From positions 1 through 64,000 of the forward strand of contig CATOTB010000001.1 of assembly GCA_951812945.1 (NCBI GenBank): a stretch of DNA of 64,000 nucleotides, in the 5' to 3' direction. Position 1 is the first letter of the stretch, and the number at the start of each line of letters is the position of its first letter. Both the position numbers and the translations under genes were made by a program. The notes under the pieces are model-generated. The model had not been told where the DNA came from. It saw only the letters and a program-made list of their open reading frames with translations, and ran no database searches. This stretch comes from Candidatus Dadabacteria bacterium (GTDB lineage: Bacteria > Desulfobacterota_D > UBA1144 > Nemesobacterales > Nemesobacteraceae). Shown here piece after piece: positions 55,510-64,000 of this stretch.

Positions 55510-56817
55510 CTATATGTCAAGTTCCTTGCCTTTGGTTTCAGGAAGGGCAAAAACGACAATAGCGGCGGCAAAGGCAAAAACCGAGACTGTAACAAGCCCC
55601 GGACCATAACCTTTCATCCCCGCCATGTAACCCACAAGAGGCGGCGCTAGAGCGGATACTCCCCTTCCCACGTTGTAGCAGAACCCCTGGGCGGTGGCCC
55701 TTGTTCTGGTCGGGAACAGTTCGGCGAATATGGCTCCGAATCCCGAATAGAAACCGGCTCCGAAAAACCCTACCAGCGGACCGAATATGAGAACCTGGGT
55801 CAGGGTAGTCGACTGTCCGAAGAAATAAATGAGTATGCCCAAGATTACCAGGAAGCCAGAGAAAACCGGCCTTCTTCCCAGCTTGTCGCTTATCCAGCCA
55901 AAAGAATTGTGTCCCAGGAAAGCTCCGATGTTAAGAGGTACTATCCATATAAATCCCTTCATGCCGAGCCCGACTCCCCCCTCTTCTATGGGTCTTGCGA
56001 GGAACTGCGGAACCCAGAACATAAGACCCCAGTAAGCAATCATGCAGAAGCTGGTAAGAATGGTGGCGAGCACAGTGTAACGCAGAAGTCCTCCCTTGAA
56101 TATCTGGCTCAGGGTAAATTCCTGTCCCTCTCCGAGCTTTTTTTCCTTTCTCATCCGGGACGTCTTACGCCATATCTCCGGTTCATCGATATTCCGCCAA
56201 ACATAGAAAATAAGAAGGAGCGGAACCGCCCCCACAAGAAAAAGCACTCTCCATCCCACTTCAACATCAAAGCGGGGAAGTATAAGGGCGGCAAGAAGCG
56301 TGATCAGCAGGTAACCGACCGACCATCCGCTCTGCACCATGCCTATAGCAGCTCCCCTGTGCTCCCTTGGCCACGTTTCCGCGACGAGCACTTTTCCCGA
56401 GGCCCACTGGCCTCCCATGCCGAGACCAAGAAACACGCTGCATGCAACAAGAAACAGGATATTGGGAGAAAACGCGCTGAGACCGGCGAAAAAAGAGTAA
56501 AAGAATATGGTGAGCATAATAGCCTTTACCCTTCCTACATAGTCCGAAACTACGCCGAAAAGAATCCCGCCGAGAGCGGTGGAAAAAAGCGCTACTGAAA
56601 AAAGCCATCCGACAGCTTCGGGAGAAAGGCTGAAGACTTCCGCGATGCTTACCGCCACGAAGGTGAAAAGCAGGATATTCATGGCGGCGAACGTCCACGC
56701 CGAAAAAGTCACTCCGAAGATTTTCCACTGCGCCGGGGTTAGATCGGCCATCCAGGCAAATGTTCCTTCCGCGCCTGCGCCGCCGGAAGAACCGGGCTCC
56801 GCCTTGTTATCCGTCAT
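55510..56817 (-). CDS. MFS transporter (aromatic acid/sialate-type)
   Basis: This 435-residue protein has about twelve spans. Motif A is GVVSDYVGRVKAIML and its second-half partner is GWISDKLGRRPVFSG; LGLGMGGQWASGKVLVAETW lies in span 4. It resembles proton-linked organic-acid transporters. Its N-terminal leader is Gly/Ala/Ser-rich (GSSGGAGAEG). No catabolic gene is adjacent. Confidence 0.88.
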   Translation of the reverse strand: MTDNKAEPGSSGGAGAEGTFAWMADLTPAQWKIFGVTFSAWTFAAMNILLFTFVAVSIAEVFSLSPEAVGWLFSVALFSTALGGILFGVVSDYVGRVKAIMLTIFFYSFFAGLSAFSPNILFLVACSVFLGLGMGGQWASGKVLVAETWPREHRGAAIGMVQSGWSVGYLLITLLAALILPRFDVEVGWRVLFLVGAVPLLLIFYVWRNIDEPEIWRKTSRMRKEKKLGEGQEFTLSQIFKGGLLRYTVLATILTSFCMIAYWGLMFWVPQFLARPIEEGGVGLGMKGFIWIVPLNIGAFLGHNSFGWISDKLGRRPVFSGFLVILGILIYFFGQSTTLTQVLIFGPLVGFFGAGFYSGFGAIFAELFPTRTRATAQGFCYNVGRGVSALAPPLVGYMAGMKGYGPGLVTVSVFAFAAAIVVFALPETKGKELDI

Positions 56818-57038
56818 TAGAAGTTTTCTCCGTAAATCAGGGTTATGAATCGCGACAAGGAAACCGGAACAAGCAAAATCCCGCTTTAACGCCCACGAAC
56901 CGGGGCGCCCTGAAATTGTATTTTAATGGGTTCGCAAGAATAATCAAAGCCTACCGGTTCGGCCGACTCTCTCCGAGGAACCTCATCTCCCCCCTAACTT
57001 GATACTTATATTACCATGCGTTACGATTTCCAATTGTT

Positions 57039-58349
57039 ATGAAAACCGACACCCTTTACCTCGAGACCTACGGTTGCCAGATGAACGAGTACGACTCGGA
57101 CAGGATACAAAACGCCCTCGGCGCCAGTATCACCGAAGACCCCAAAGAGGCCGACATAGTAATCGTAAACACATGCGCCATACGGGAAAAAGCCGACCAG
57201 AAGGCCCTCAGCAGCCTTGGGCGCTTCAAGCACCTCAAGGCAAAAAATCCGGAGCTTATAGTCGGGGTGTCCGGGTGCGTCGCGCAACTCTACGGAGAGG
57301 ATCTCATCCGCAGGATACCACATCTTGATTTCGTGCTCGGACCCCGAGCGATCCCCGGACTCCCGCGGCTTATAGAAGAGATAAGGGAGAAGAAATCAAG
57401 GCCCGTCGAAACGTCCTTTGACGTGGAAGAACCATTCGACGTACTTCCCTACCACGAGGAGGGAAAGCCCACCGCGTTTGTTTCCATACAGCAGGGATGC
57501 AACAAGAAATGCGCTTACTGCATAGTGCCCACGGTGAGGGGTGCGGAGGTAAACAGGCCGGTTGAGGATATAACTGCTGAAGCACGGTACCTGATCGCAA
57601 AAGGTGTAAAGGAGATAACGCTCATAGGTCAGACGGTTAATTCCTGGAAGCTTGGAGGACTCAAGTTCGGGGACCTGCTTCGGGCCCTAGGGGAACTCGA
57701 AGGTCTTGAGAGGATAAGATTCACAACCTCTTATCCAAGAGATATAACGAAAAAAATGGTGGAGGCCATGGCCGAGGTGCCGAAGGTGTGCCGCCACATC
57801 CACCTGCCCGTGCAGTCGGGTTCAGACAAGGTACTTAGACTCATGAACAGGACCTACACCAGAAGCTGGTATGTGGACTCGGTTAACAGGCTCCGCGACG
57901 CCATGCCGGACATAGCCGTATCTTCTGATATAATAGTAGGGTTCCCGGGGGAAACGGAAGATGACTTCGAGCAGACGATGAACCTTGTCGGGGAAGTGGG
58001 GTTTGACAGTTCCTTCTCGTTTAAGTACTCACCGCGCCCTGGAACAGTGGGTGAGGAGCTTTGGAGATCAGGCGAAAGGGTAGAAGACCAGACGGCCGGC
58101 GAGAGGCTCTCCCGTCTTCAGGAATACCAGCGGGAAATCACCCTTGCGAAAAACATGGAGAGGGTGGGAGAGTCCGAGCGTGTGCTGGTCGAGGAGAAGA
58201 GCAGGAATGACTCTTCTTGGCTCTCCGGGAGAACGGAGCATAACAGGATAGTCAATTTCCCAGGAGAAAAAGAACTTATCGGAGAAATGGTGGACGTAGA
58301 GGTAACCGAAGGACTTGCGAATTCACTTAGAGGACAATATCTGAACTAA
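57039..58349 (+). CDS. miaB: tRNA-2-methylthio-N6-dimethylallyladenosine synthase
   Basis: This 436-residue radical SAM enzyme adds the methylthio group to i6A37 in tRNA. It has the N-terminal UPF0004 cysteines (TYGCQMNEYDSD, NTCAIREKA, SGCVAQ), the radical SAM CNKKCAYC motif at about 151-158, and a C-terminal TRAM region. It lies 14 bases before the bifunctional nuclease gene. Confidence 0.94.
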   Translation: MKTDTLYLETYGCQMNEYDSDRIQNALGASITEDPKEADIVIVNTCAIREKADQKALSSLGRFKHLKAKNPELIVGVSGCVAQLYGEDLIRRIPHLDFVLGPRAIPGLPRLIEEIREKKSRPVETSFDVEEPFDVLPYHEEGKPTAFVSIQQGCNKKCAYCIVPTVRGAEVNRPVEDITAEARYLIAKGVKEITLIGQTVNSWKLGGLKFGDLLRALGELEGLERIRFTTSYPRDITKKMVEAMAEVPKVCRHIHLPVQSGSDKVLRLMNRTYTRSWYVDSVNRLRDAMPDIAVSSDIIVGFPGETEDDFEQTMNLVGEVGFDSSFSFKYSPRPGTVGEELWRSGERVEDQTAGERLSRLQEYQREITLAKNMERVGESERVLVEEKSRNDSSWLSGRTEHNRIVNFPGEKELIGEMVDVEVTEGLANSLRGQYLN

Positions 58350-58363
58350 AGGGAGGAGAGAAA

Positions 58364-58840
58364 ATGTTTCTTGAGATGAAGGTTTCCTGCATAGTTGCCG
58401 ACCCGTTTACCGACATGCCTGTAGTCATTCTAAACGACGAGGACGGAGAGAAAAGTCTTCCGCTCTGGGTGGGATTTGAAGAGGCAAGCGCAATAGCCAT
58501 GGAGATCAAAAAAACTCCGAGACCCAGACCTCTCACCCACGATCTTCTGAAAAACGTAATCACCGCCACGGGCTACGAAGTCAGTGAAATAGAGATCACC
58601 GAGCTTCGGGAGAACACTTTTTACGCGCGTCTTCGCATAAAAAAAGACGGAGAAGAACTTCTGGTTGATTCCCGACCGAGCGACGCCATAGCGATAGCAC
58701 TGAGGACGGGGTGCCGCATCATGGTTGACGAAGAGGTGATAAAAGCCTCCCTGAGCGTAAAAGTCGGTGATAAAGACCAAAGCGCGGGCGATATCCTCGA
58801 AGACATACCGGCCGAGGATTTCGGAAAGTACAAGATGTGA
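58364..58840 (+). CDS. Bifunctional nuclease family protein (DUF151)
   Basis: This 158-residue protein belongs to the BFN/DUF151 family, with GDEGEKSLP-like SLPLWVGFEEASAIAM, TGYEVSEIEITELRENTFYA and SRPSDAIAIALRTGCRI blocks. A GGGAGGAG ribosome site precedes the ATG. miaB-bfn adjacency is common in this lineage type. The nuclease role is known mainly from a plant homologue; the bacterial role is uncertain. Confidence 0.9.
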   Translation: MFLEMKVSCIVADPFTDMPVVILNDEDGEKSLPLWVGFEEASAIAMEIKKTPRPRPLTHDLLKNVITATGYEVSEIEITELRENTFYARLRIKKDGEELLVDSRPSDAIAIALRTGCRIMVDEEVIKASLSVKVGDKDQSAGDILEDIPAEDFGKYKM

Positions 58841-59071
58841 TCAGCGGTTGCGGCGCATATATTCCTCAAGGAATTTTCCGGTTCCCTCAATCACGTCGAA
58901 AATCTCCCCGCAGCGGTCACACTCTATGTTGATCCGATTAGGCGGATAGCTTATTCCGCAGCTCATCACGAACCAGCCGAAAAGGGAGTACCTCTGTTTC
59001 GGAACCACCCATGGGTCCCCGACGGAGTACCCGCAGGCGCAGACCATAGTTTCCCGTGCAGGAAAGCTCAT
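58841..59071 (-). CDS. Zinc-ribbon-like small protein (76 aa)
   Basis: The protein has two cysteine pairs (CACGYS and CDRCGE) suggestive of zinc binding. It ends back-to-back with the bifunctional nuclease stop. It reads MSFPARETMVCACGYSVGDP with no signal. I do not recognise the family; the cysteine pairs and clean frame support it. Confidence 0.55.
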   Translation of the reverse strand: MSFPARETMVCACGYSVGDPWVVPKQRYSLFGWFVMSCGISYPPNRINIECDRCGEIFDVIEGTGKFLEEYMRRNR

Positions 59072-59107
59072 ACATAAACCATGCGGGCGCAGATCTCCGC
59101 TCCCACT

Positions 59108-60433
59108 CTAGATGCCGTGGTAACCCTCTTCCCCGTGATCCGTTATGTCAAGACCCTGGCTCTCTCCATCCTCGTCAACCCTGAGCCCTACGAGCATGTC
59201 AACGACCTTGAGCACTATATAGCTTACTATAGCGGTGTAAACAACTGCGAATATGCCTCCGTAGACCTGTATGCCGAGCTGCGCGCCTATGTCTAGGTCC
59301 GCAATCGACCCGCCGTAAGAAGTCGACGCGAAAACCGCAACCAGTATAATTCCGACAAGGCCTCCGACTCCGTGGACTCCCACAACGTCAAGCGCGTCGT
59401 CATAACTGAAACGGAACTTGATGTAGGTGGCCGCTATGTAGGCAAGCACGGAAGACGCGCATCCTATGACTATGGCTCCCATCGGTCCCACGGTGCCCGA
59501 GGCGGGAGTTATAGCTGCAAGACCGGCAATAGCTCCAGTCGCGAAGCCAAGAGCGCTAGGCTTGCCCGATCTTACGCTTTCCAAGAATATCCAGGTGAGA
59601 GCAGCAACGCATGGAGAAATCTGGGTCACGACAACCGCCATGGCCGCCTGTCCCCCCGCCGCAAGGGCGCTTCCTCCATTGAACCCGAACCATCCGACCC
59701 AGAGCATCGCGGTGCCTATCATGGTAAGAGTGAGGTTGTGCGGGAGCGCAAGGTGGTTTGGGTAGCCCCTTCTCTTGCCGAGCATTATCGCTGCCACAAG
59801 GGCCGCGGTACCCGCCGTGATATGGACAACTATCCCCCCTGCAAAATCAATGACTCCCATGTCCCCCAGGTAGGAACCTTCTCCTCCCCAGACCATGTGC
59901 GCGATCGGGAAGTAGCAGAATATCACCCACAGAGCGCTGAACAGAAGCATGGCCGAGAACTTCATTCTCTCGGCGAACGCTCCGATTATAAGTCCCGGGG
60001 TAATGATTGCAAAAGTAAGCTGGAAGGCGAAGAACAGAACTTCCGGAATCGTTCCCGAAAGAGTATCGATGCCTACCCCATGTAGAAACGCCTTTGAGAA
60101 ACCTCCCACAAAGGCATTTACCCCAAGCTCTCCCGCTACCATGCCGGTAGTGTCAAAAGCCATGCTGTAGCCGAAAAACGTCCATATAATCGTCACCACA
60201 GCGGTAATCGAAAAGCACTGCATCAGCACCGAAAGAACATTCTTTTTGCCGACCAGTCCCCCGTAGAAAAGCGCAAGCCCTGGAATCATCATGAAAAGAA
60301 CAAGACCGGTTGAAATCAGTATCCAGGCGGTATCGCCCGTATCAAGCTCGCTCGCAGAAGCCGGATCGGTAAAAGAAAAAAAAGCTAAGACAAAAAAGAA
60401 AACCAAAAGCGAAAGCGTTTTTTTGAAACTCAT
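59108..60433 (-). CDS. amt: Ammonium transporter
   Basis: This 441-residue ammonium channel has a signal-like first helix (TLSLLVFFFVLAFFSFTDPA) and eleven further spans. GGLVGKKNVLSVLMQCF, FGYSMAFDT, the twin-histidine area (HMVWGGEGSYLGDMGVIDFA, GGIVVHITAGTAALVA) and GVHGVGGLVGIIL match Amt/GlnK-regulated channels. The ATG at 60433 has GGAGGAG upstream; 60460 is a weaker start. No glnK gene adjoins it. Confidence 0.93.
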   Translation of the reverse strand: MSFKKTLSLLVFFFVLAFFSFTDPASASELDTGDTAWILISTGLVLFMMIPGLALFYGGLVGKKNVLSVLMQCFSITAVVTIIWTFFGYSMAFDTTGMVAGELGVNAFVGGFSKAFLHGVGIDTLSGTIPEVLFFAFQLTFAIITPGLIIGAFAERMKFSAMLLFSALWVIFCYFPIAHMVWGGEGSYLGDMGVIDFAGGIVVHITAGTAALVAAIMLGKRRGYPNHLALPHNLTLTMIGTAMLWVGWFGFNGGSALAAGGQAAMAVVVTQISPCVAALTWIFLESVRSGKPSALGFATGAIAGLAAITPASGTVGPMGAIVIGCASSVLAYIAATYIKFRFSYDDALDVVGVHGVGGLVGIILVAVFASTSYGGSIADLDIGAQLGIQVYGGIFAVVYTAIVSYIVLKVVDMLVGLRVDEDGESQGLDITDHGEEGYHGI

Positions 60434-60505
60434 CGCACACTCTCCTCCTCTTAATTCCATATTCCCCGTTAGTATATCACATAACTAGGCGGCAAAAACG
60501 TAAAC

Positions 60506-61288
60506 TCAGAAAGACTCATCCAGTCTGCGAATCTGCTCAGTGGAAAGTCTCCACCCCGAAGCCCCGCAGTTCTCAACTGTTTTTGCGACCGAATCCGCCT
60601 TCGGAATGGCAATGACGTTCTCCCGGCAGACACACCAGTTAAGAGCGACCTGCGCCTCGGTCTTCCCCGTCTCGGCCGCTATCTGGGACAAAACCCTGCC
60701 GTGGCGGGACCGGCAGAGCCTTCCGGCGTCAAGCGGAGTATAGGCCATCACGGTGATACCGTTATCCAGGCAGTAGGGAAGCAGTTCTTTTTCTATATCC
60801 CTTGATCTAAGGTTGTAGAGCACCTGGTTTGAAACTATCGGATAGTTGGGAAAATAGTGCTGTGCTTCGCGCATCTGCCTTACCGAAAAATTGCTCACCC
60901 CGACATAACTCACGCATCCGCGGTCTACCAGCTTCTCAAGCGCGCTCATCGTCCCTTCTATCGGATAGACGGGATTCGGCCAGTGTATCTGGTAAAGATC
61001 TATGCAGTCCGTGCCAAGCTTCTCGAGACTCGCCTCGCAGGATCTAAGCACGCTGTCGTGGGCAAGATTCCTTCCCGAAACCTTGGTCGCTATAATGACC
61101 TCGTCCCTGAAGGGGCGCACGGCATCGCCGACTATGTCCTCCGTGTAGTACCCCTCGGCGGTGTCTATAAGCGAAGCCCCAAGCTCGATTCCCGTTCTCA
61201 GAGGCTCCACTCCCCCCTTGTAGTTCCACGTGCCGAGTCCGATCTCGGGAACGAGAACTTCCGTGTTTCCAAGCTTCTTAAGATTCAT
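60506..61288 (-). CDS. Aldo/keto reductase
   Basis: This 260-residue NADPH-dependent reductase has the catalytic set in GASLIDTAEGYY (D, Y), EVIIATKVSGRN (K) and LYQIHWPNP (H). The C-terminal ALNWCVCRENVIAIPKADSV binds the cofactor. It likely reduces small aldehydes or ketones. It lies between amt and an aquaporin gene, all on the same strand. Confidence 0.9.
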   Translation of the reverse strand: MNLKKLGNTEVLVPEIGLGTWNYKGGVEPLRTGIELGASLIDTAEGYYTEDIVGDAVRPFRDEVIIATKVSGRNLAHDSVLRSCEASLEKLGTDCIDLYQIHWPNPVYPIEGTMSALEKLVDRGCVSYVGVSNFSVRQMREAQHYFPNYPIVSNQVLYNLRSRDIEKELLPYCLDNGITVMAYTPLDAGRLCRSRHGRVLSQIAAETGKTEAQVALNWCVCRENVIAIPKADSVAKTVENCGASGWRLSTEQIRRLDESF

Positions 61289-61320
61289 CCTGCGAAGTCC
61301 TTACGCTTTGCGCCGCGAAG

Positions 61321-61965
61321 TCACTCGTCCGAGTGGATTAGCTTGTAGATCGCCGGCGCGAAAAAACCCCCGATAGAATTCGCACACAGGTAAATCCATA
61401 TGGAGGAGGGATCCACGATTCCCATTATGATCATTCCCACCGCCACCGCAGGATTAAAAGCTCCCCCTGAGATGCTCCCGACCGCGTACGCTCCCCCCAT
61501 AACCGTGAGTCCTATGGCAATGCCGTAATAGGAGTTGCCCTGTGTTGCTTTCGAGGTTGAGACTTCAAGTATCACCAGGCAGAGCGCGAAGGTGAAAAGG
61601 GTTTCCGCGATGAGAGCCGGGAGGGGGGATATCTCCATGGGCAAGGTCTCGGGAGCTCCTTTTACAAGCATAACGGCCAAGGCGGCTAAGACGCCCGCAA
61701 CGACCTGAGTAACCATATAGGGAAAAACGTCACCCGACTTCATTTTTCCCCTGAACCAGAACGCCATCGTCACAGCCGGATTATAGTGCGCTCCCGAAAT
61801 GTGAGCCCCCGCATAGATCATCGCGGTTAGCACGGCTCCTATGGCCAGAGGAGCGAAAAGTCCCGCACCGGAAGCAAAAAGCCCGGCACCGGGAACAACA
61901 ACGACATTCCCTATCGTGAAGACGAGAAAGAAGGTTCCTATGAATTCGACAAAATACTTTTTCAT
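61321..61965 (-). CDS. Aquaporin-family channel
   Basis: This 214-residue MIP channel has six spans and the two NPA boxes: HYNPAVTMAFWFRGK at about residue 60 and GAFNPAVAVGMI at about 168. The selectivity positions fit a water-type channel more than a glycerol facilitator, but this is not settled. It ends 33 bases before the reductase start. Confidence 0.9.
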   Translation of the reverse strand: MKKYFVEFIGTFFLVFTIGNVVVVPGAGLFASGAGLFAPLAIGAVLTAMIYAGAHISGAHYNPAVTMAFWFRGKMKSGDVFPYMVTQVVAGVLAALAVMLVKGAPETLPMEISPLPALIAETLFTFALCLVILEVSTSKATQGNSYYGIAIGLTVMGGAYAVGSISGGAFNPAVAVGMIIMGIVDPSSIWIYLCANSIGGFFAPAIYKLIHSDE

Positions 61966-62023
61966 TTAAAAGCCTCCGTCAATATGCTTTTTCGTCCGTC
62001 GCGCGGAAAATCCCGCAAGTCTG

Positions 62024-62536
62024 TTACCTCGGAATTCTTTTTCCGTAACCGTCCAGATGAAAGACCTCGTCCGGAGTTTTCCTCAACTTCCCGGTAGCGA
62101 CCCGCCTTTTGTCAAAGTAACCGAACGGAAGCACAGTAAGGACGTCGAACTCTTCCGGCACCCCCAGATACCTTTTAAGCTCTTCCTTCTCTATCCTCCC
62201 TATCCAGCAGGACCCGAGTCCGTGACTCCACGCCACTAAAACCATGTTTTGCGCAGCCCTGGTGCCGTCGATCTGGTGCCACTTGCTTTGTGGATCCACC
62301 AGAAGCACCACCGCGAAAGCCACCTGCACGATGAAGCTGCCGCTTGTGCAGTACTTTCCCATTTCCTGTAGCATTGCACGGTCCTTTATAAGCACGAATT
62401 CCCACGGCTGATTGTTGTGGGCACTCGGCGAGAATCTCCCCGACTCCATAACCTCCATGATGACTTCTTCCGGAACTTCCCCGTCAAGATAACTTCTTAC
62501 GGAACTAAGCGATCTTACGCACTCGTAAACGTTCAT
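62024..62536 (-). CDS. Nitroreductase-family FMN oxidoreductase
   Basis: This 170-residue flavoprotein has the FMN-binding RSLSSVRSYLDGEVPEE and FSPSAHNNQPWEFVLI. GLGSCWIGRIEKEELKRYLG and the C-terminal VLPFGYFDKRR also match. The ATG at 62536 is chosen because GGTGGAGG lies 5 bases upstream; a GTG at 62548 is the alternative. Its substrate cannot be named. Confidence 0.88.
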   Translation of the reverse strand: MNVYECVRSLSSVRSYLDGEVPEEVIMEVMESGRFSPSAHNNQPWEFVLIKDRAMLQEMGKYCTSGSFIVQVAFAVVLLVDPQSKWHQIDGTRAAQNMVLVAWSHGLGSCWIGRIEKEELKRYLGVPEEFDVLTVLPFGYFDKRRVATGKLRKTPDEVFHLDGYGKRIPR

Positions 62537-62634
62537 AACCGCCTCCACCTGTGAAATTGATTGAAAGTTAGTATACCGGCTTTGACTATACGGCAGAACA
62601 GGGAATAACCACTCTCAACGAGGGCTCCGCTTGC

Positions 62635-63246
62635 CTATGTCCAGACAAGCTTGGATTTCCCCCTGGTCAAGGAAGCAACCCTCTCTTCAAGGCTCGCGAC
62701 AACGCCGAGAGGTGCCGTGAAACCGAAGCGGACATCCTCCCCGCGCTCGACGCTCGTTATCGTAACGCCCGATTTCTCAAACAGAACCCGTATGGAATTC
62801 TCATGCGCGTAAGAAAAAACAATGTGCCCCGCCCTCACCGGAACGTGCTCTTTAAGCTCAAGCTCCCCCAAGGCCGCCCTCAGGGAATCCGTGTATGCCC
62901 TTAGAAGCCCGCCGGGGCCGAGCTTTATCCCTCCGAAATACCGGGTTACTACGACCACTATCTCCCCTATGCCACTGTGTTCCAAAAGAGTCATCATGGG
63001 CCGCCCGGCGGTTCCCGAGACCTCCCCGTCGTCGCCGAAACCGATATCCGCTCCCCCCGGGGCGCAGGCCAAAAACGCATAACAGTTATGGCTCGCCGTG
63101 GGGTGAAGAGCCCTTACGCTCTCTATGAAATCTTCGGCCTCCCGTCTCGTGCCTGCCCGACTTACAGTGGCTATGAACCTGCTTTTCTTTATAATCCGTT
63201 GCGCCGTCGAAACTCCCGCAGGAACTTGGTAAGAAACATCCTCCAC
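62635..63246 (-). CDS. YigZ/IMPACT-family protein
   Basis: This 203-residue protein is in the UPF0029/YigZ group with the N-terminal IMPACT region (KSRFIATVSRAGTRREAEDF, HNCYAFLACAPGG, DDGEVSGTAGRPMM, VTRYFGGIKLGPGGLLRAY). The GTG at 63246 with GGAGG 8 bases upstream fits the family length; a longer frame reaches 63432 but the extra residues do not look native. The function is thought to touch translation or protein quality. Confidence 0.88.
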   Translation of the reverse strand: MEDVSYQVPAGVSTAQRIIKKSRFIATVSRAGTRREAEDFIESVRALHPTASHNCYAFLACAPGGADIGFGDDGEVSGTAGRPMMTLLEHSGIGEIVVVVTRYFGGIKLGPGGLLRAYTDSLRAALGELELKEHVPVRAGHIVFSYAHENSIRVLFEKSGVTITSVERGEDVRFGFTAPLGVVASLEERVASLTRGKSKLVWT

Positions 63247-63471
63247 GCTATTTACCTCCGCTCGAAAAAAATACCTTATCCCCGACCGTCCGGGCAAAAA
63301 CCGCTTCCACAGATACAGCGGATTATCTTCCGCGGGTTTTTCACTGTATAATGATTCGCGGCGGGATTTGCCGCCAGTGTGCGGCTCCCGGAATTTACTT
63401 TTCATCCAAGAGGACCGAAGCTCGGCAGCCACCCAGTTTTTCGGTCCCGTAAAATATTTACTCGTATAAAG

Positions 63472-64000
63472 TTGGTCAAAAAAACAAGCATCTCCTCCCT
63501 CATTCTGCGCTACAGATACTCATTTTTAACGGGTATCGTCTCCCTTACCCTAGTGGATATGGCCCAGCTTTCGGTCCCCATAGTAATCCAGTGGATAATA
63601 GACGAACTCACCCTGCAGAGCGCGAATTTTTCCCTGATAACCAAGTACTCGATCTACATACTAGTCCTCGGGCTGTTCATGGCGTTTTTCCGCCTCGGCT
63701 GGCGGTATTTCATAATGGGCGGGGCCAGGAAAATAGAGTATTCGCTCAGAAACGATTTCTTCAATCACCTCCAGAGGCTCAACTTCGATTTTTTCTCGGG
63801 AAGAAAGGTCGGCGACCTGATGGCGCACACGGTAAACGACATAGAGACCCTCAAGTTTTCCTGCGGCCTCGGACTGCTTATAGCATACGACGGAATATTC
63901 CTGTTTTTCTTCATCTTCGGCGCGATGATCTACATTTCTCCAGAGATGGCCCTCTACGCGTTTTTGCCGTTTCCCGCGCTCGCCGTCTTCATATACAAGT
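63472..64000 (+). CDS. ABC exporter, 5' part (runs off the window)
   Basis: The frame shows a type IV ABC exporter membrane domain (LTGIVSLTLVDMAQLSVPIV, QWIIDELTLQSANF, YSLRNDFFNHLQRLNFDFFS, GRKVGDLMAHTVNDIETLK) of the MsbA/MdlB class. The ATPase domain lies beyond base 64000. The TTG at 63472 is the most likely start; no ATG is available in the open frame. A TATAAT box at 63347-63352 could be its promoter, divergent from the YigZ gene. Confidence 0.85.
   Translation, partial: MVKKTSISSLILRYRYSFLTGIVSLTLVDMAQLSVPIVIQWIIDELTLQSANFSLITKYSIYILVLGLFMAFFRLGWRYFIMGGARKIEYSLRNDFFNHLQRLNFDFFSGRKVGDLMAHTVNDIETLKFSCGLGLLIAYDGIFLFFFIFGAMIYISPEMALYAFLPFPALAVFIYK

Noticed and set aside
55340-55609. 89-codon frame between the symporter and MFS genes
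   Set aside because: Overlaps the MFS gene's 3' end antisense and is Pro/Ser-rich without motif.
58841-59071. Zinc-ribbon frame as a shadow
   Set aside because: Considered as noise, but kept as a gene because its cysteine pairs and back-to-back stop look native.
1-64000. CRISPR arrays, tRNA and rRNA genes
   Set aside because: No regularly spaced repeats, T-loop or anticodon arms, or rRNA signatures were noticed on reading; a tRNAscan/cmscan run would be decisive.

Overview
This window looks like a chromosomal segment of a Gram-negative bacterium, probably a deltaproteobacterial or Dadabacteria-like lineage. The evidence is the gene mix: an outer-membrane TonB-dependent receptor, HslVU, an Anbu-type proteasome operon, the argB-argD-argF order, and housekeeping genes on both strands. 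The lineage is an inference; there is no rRNA gene to anchor it, and I recognised no tRNA and no CRISPR array.

Bases 1-17500 form a defence and accessory island. From the left edge it holds a very large DEAH helicase (cut by the window edge) translationally coupled to an upstream 951-residue protein, which together resemble the two-gene Druantia type III layout (DruH-DruE). Next come a divergent single-gene nuclease-helicase (Nhi-like), a ParB-domain fragment, an McrBC pair with a PUA/EVE-like reader domain, a DUF1883-TIR protein, HEPN-like genes and fragments, and a three-gene operon ending in a HicB-HicA type toxin-antitoxin. Degraded pieces lie between them: IS3-like ends, a dead glycosyltransferase tail and orphan reading frames. 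Two small secreted proteins close the region.

Bases 17750-37300 are a surface-polysaccharide locus: glycosyltransferases, a LicC-like nucleotidyltransferase, two asparagine-synthetase-type enzymes, a Wzx-type flippase, two methyltransferases and duplicated MacB-like permeases. The locus is scarred by recombination. Its clearest event is a complete 4,890-bp IS1595-family element (22424-27313) with perfect 24-bp inverted repeats and a perfect 8-bp target duplication, inserted in an already broken glycosyltransferase gene. The element carries a type IIG restriction-modification gene and two unknown small genes. A sigma70-type promoter whose -35 box is the inner end of the left inverted repeat should drive transposase and restriction gene together.

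Bases 37600-64000 are mostly core genes: an EamA exporter, xerC-hslV-hslU, the Anbu operon (circularly permuted ATP-grasp, alpha-E, Anbu peptidase, transglutaminase-like protease), a TonB receptor, argB-argD-argF, uvrC with a dead partial copy beside it, a sodium:solute symporter with its small partner, an MFS transporter, miaB, a bifunctional nuclease, amt, an aldo/keto reductase, an aquaporin, a nitroreductase, a YigZ-family protein and the start of an ABC exporter.

The strongest leads are the IS1595 element with its restriction cargo and unknown small proteins, the Druantia-like pair whose partner protein ends in an L13e-like motif, and the possible AUC start of the alpha-E gene.
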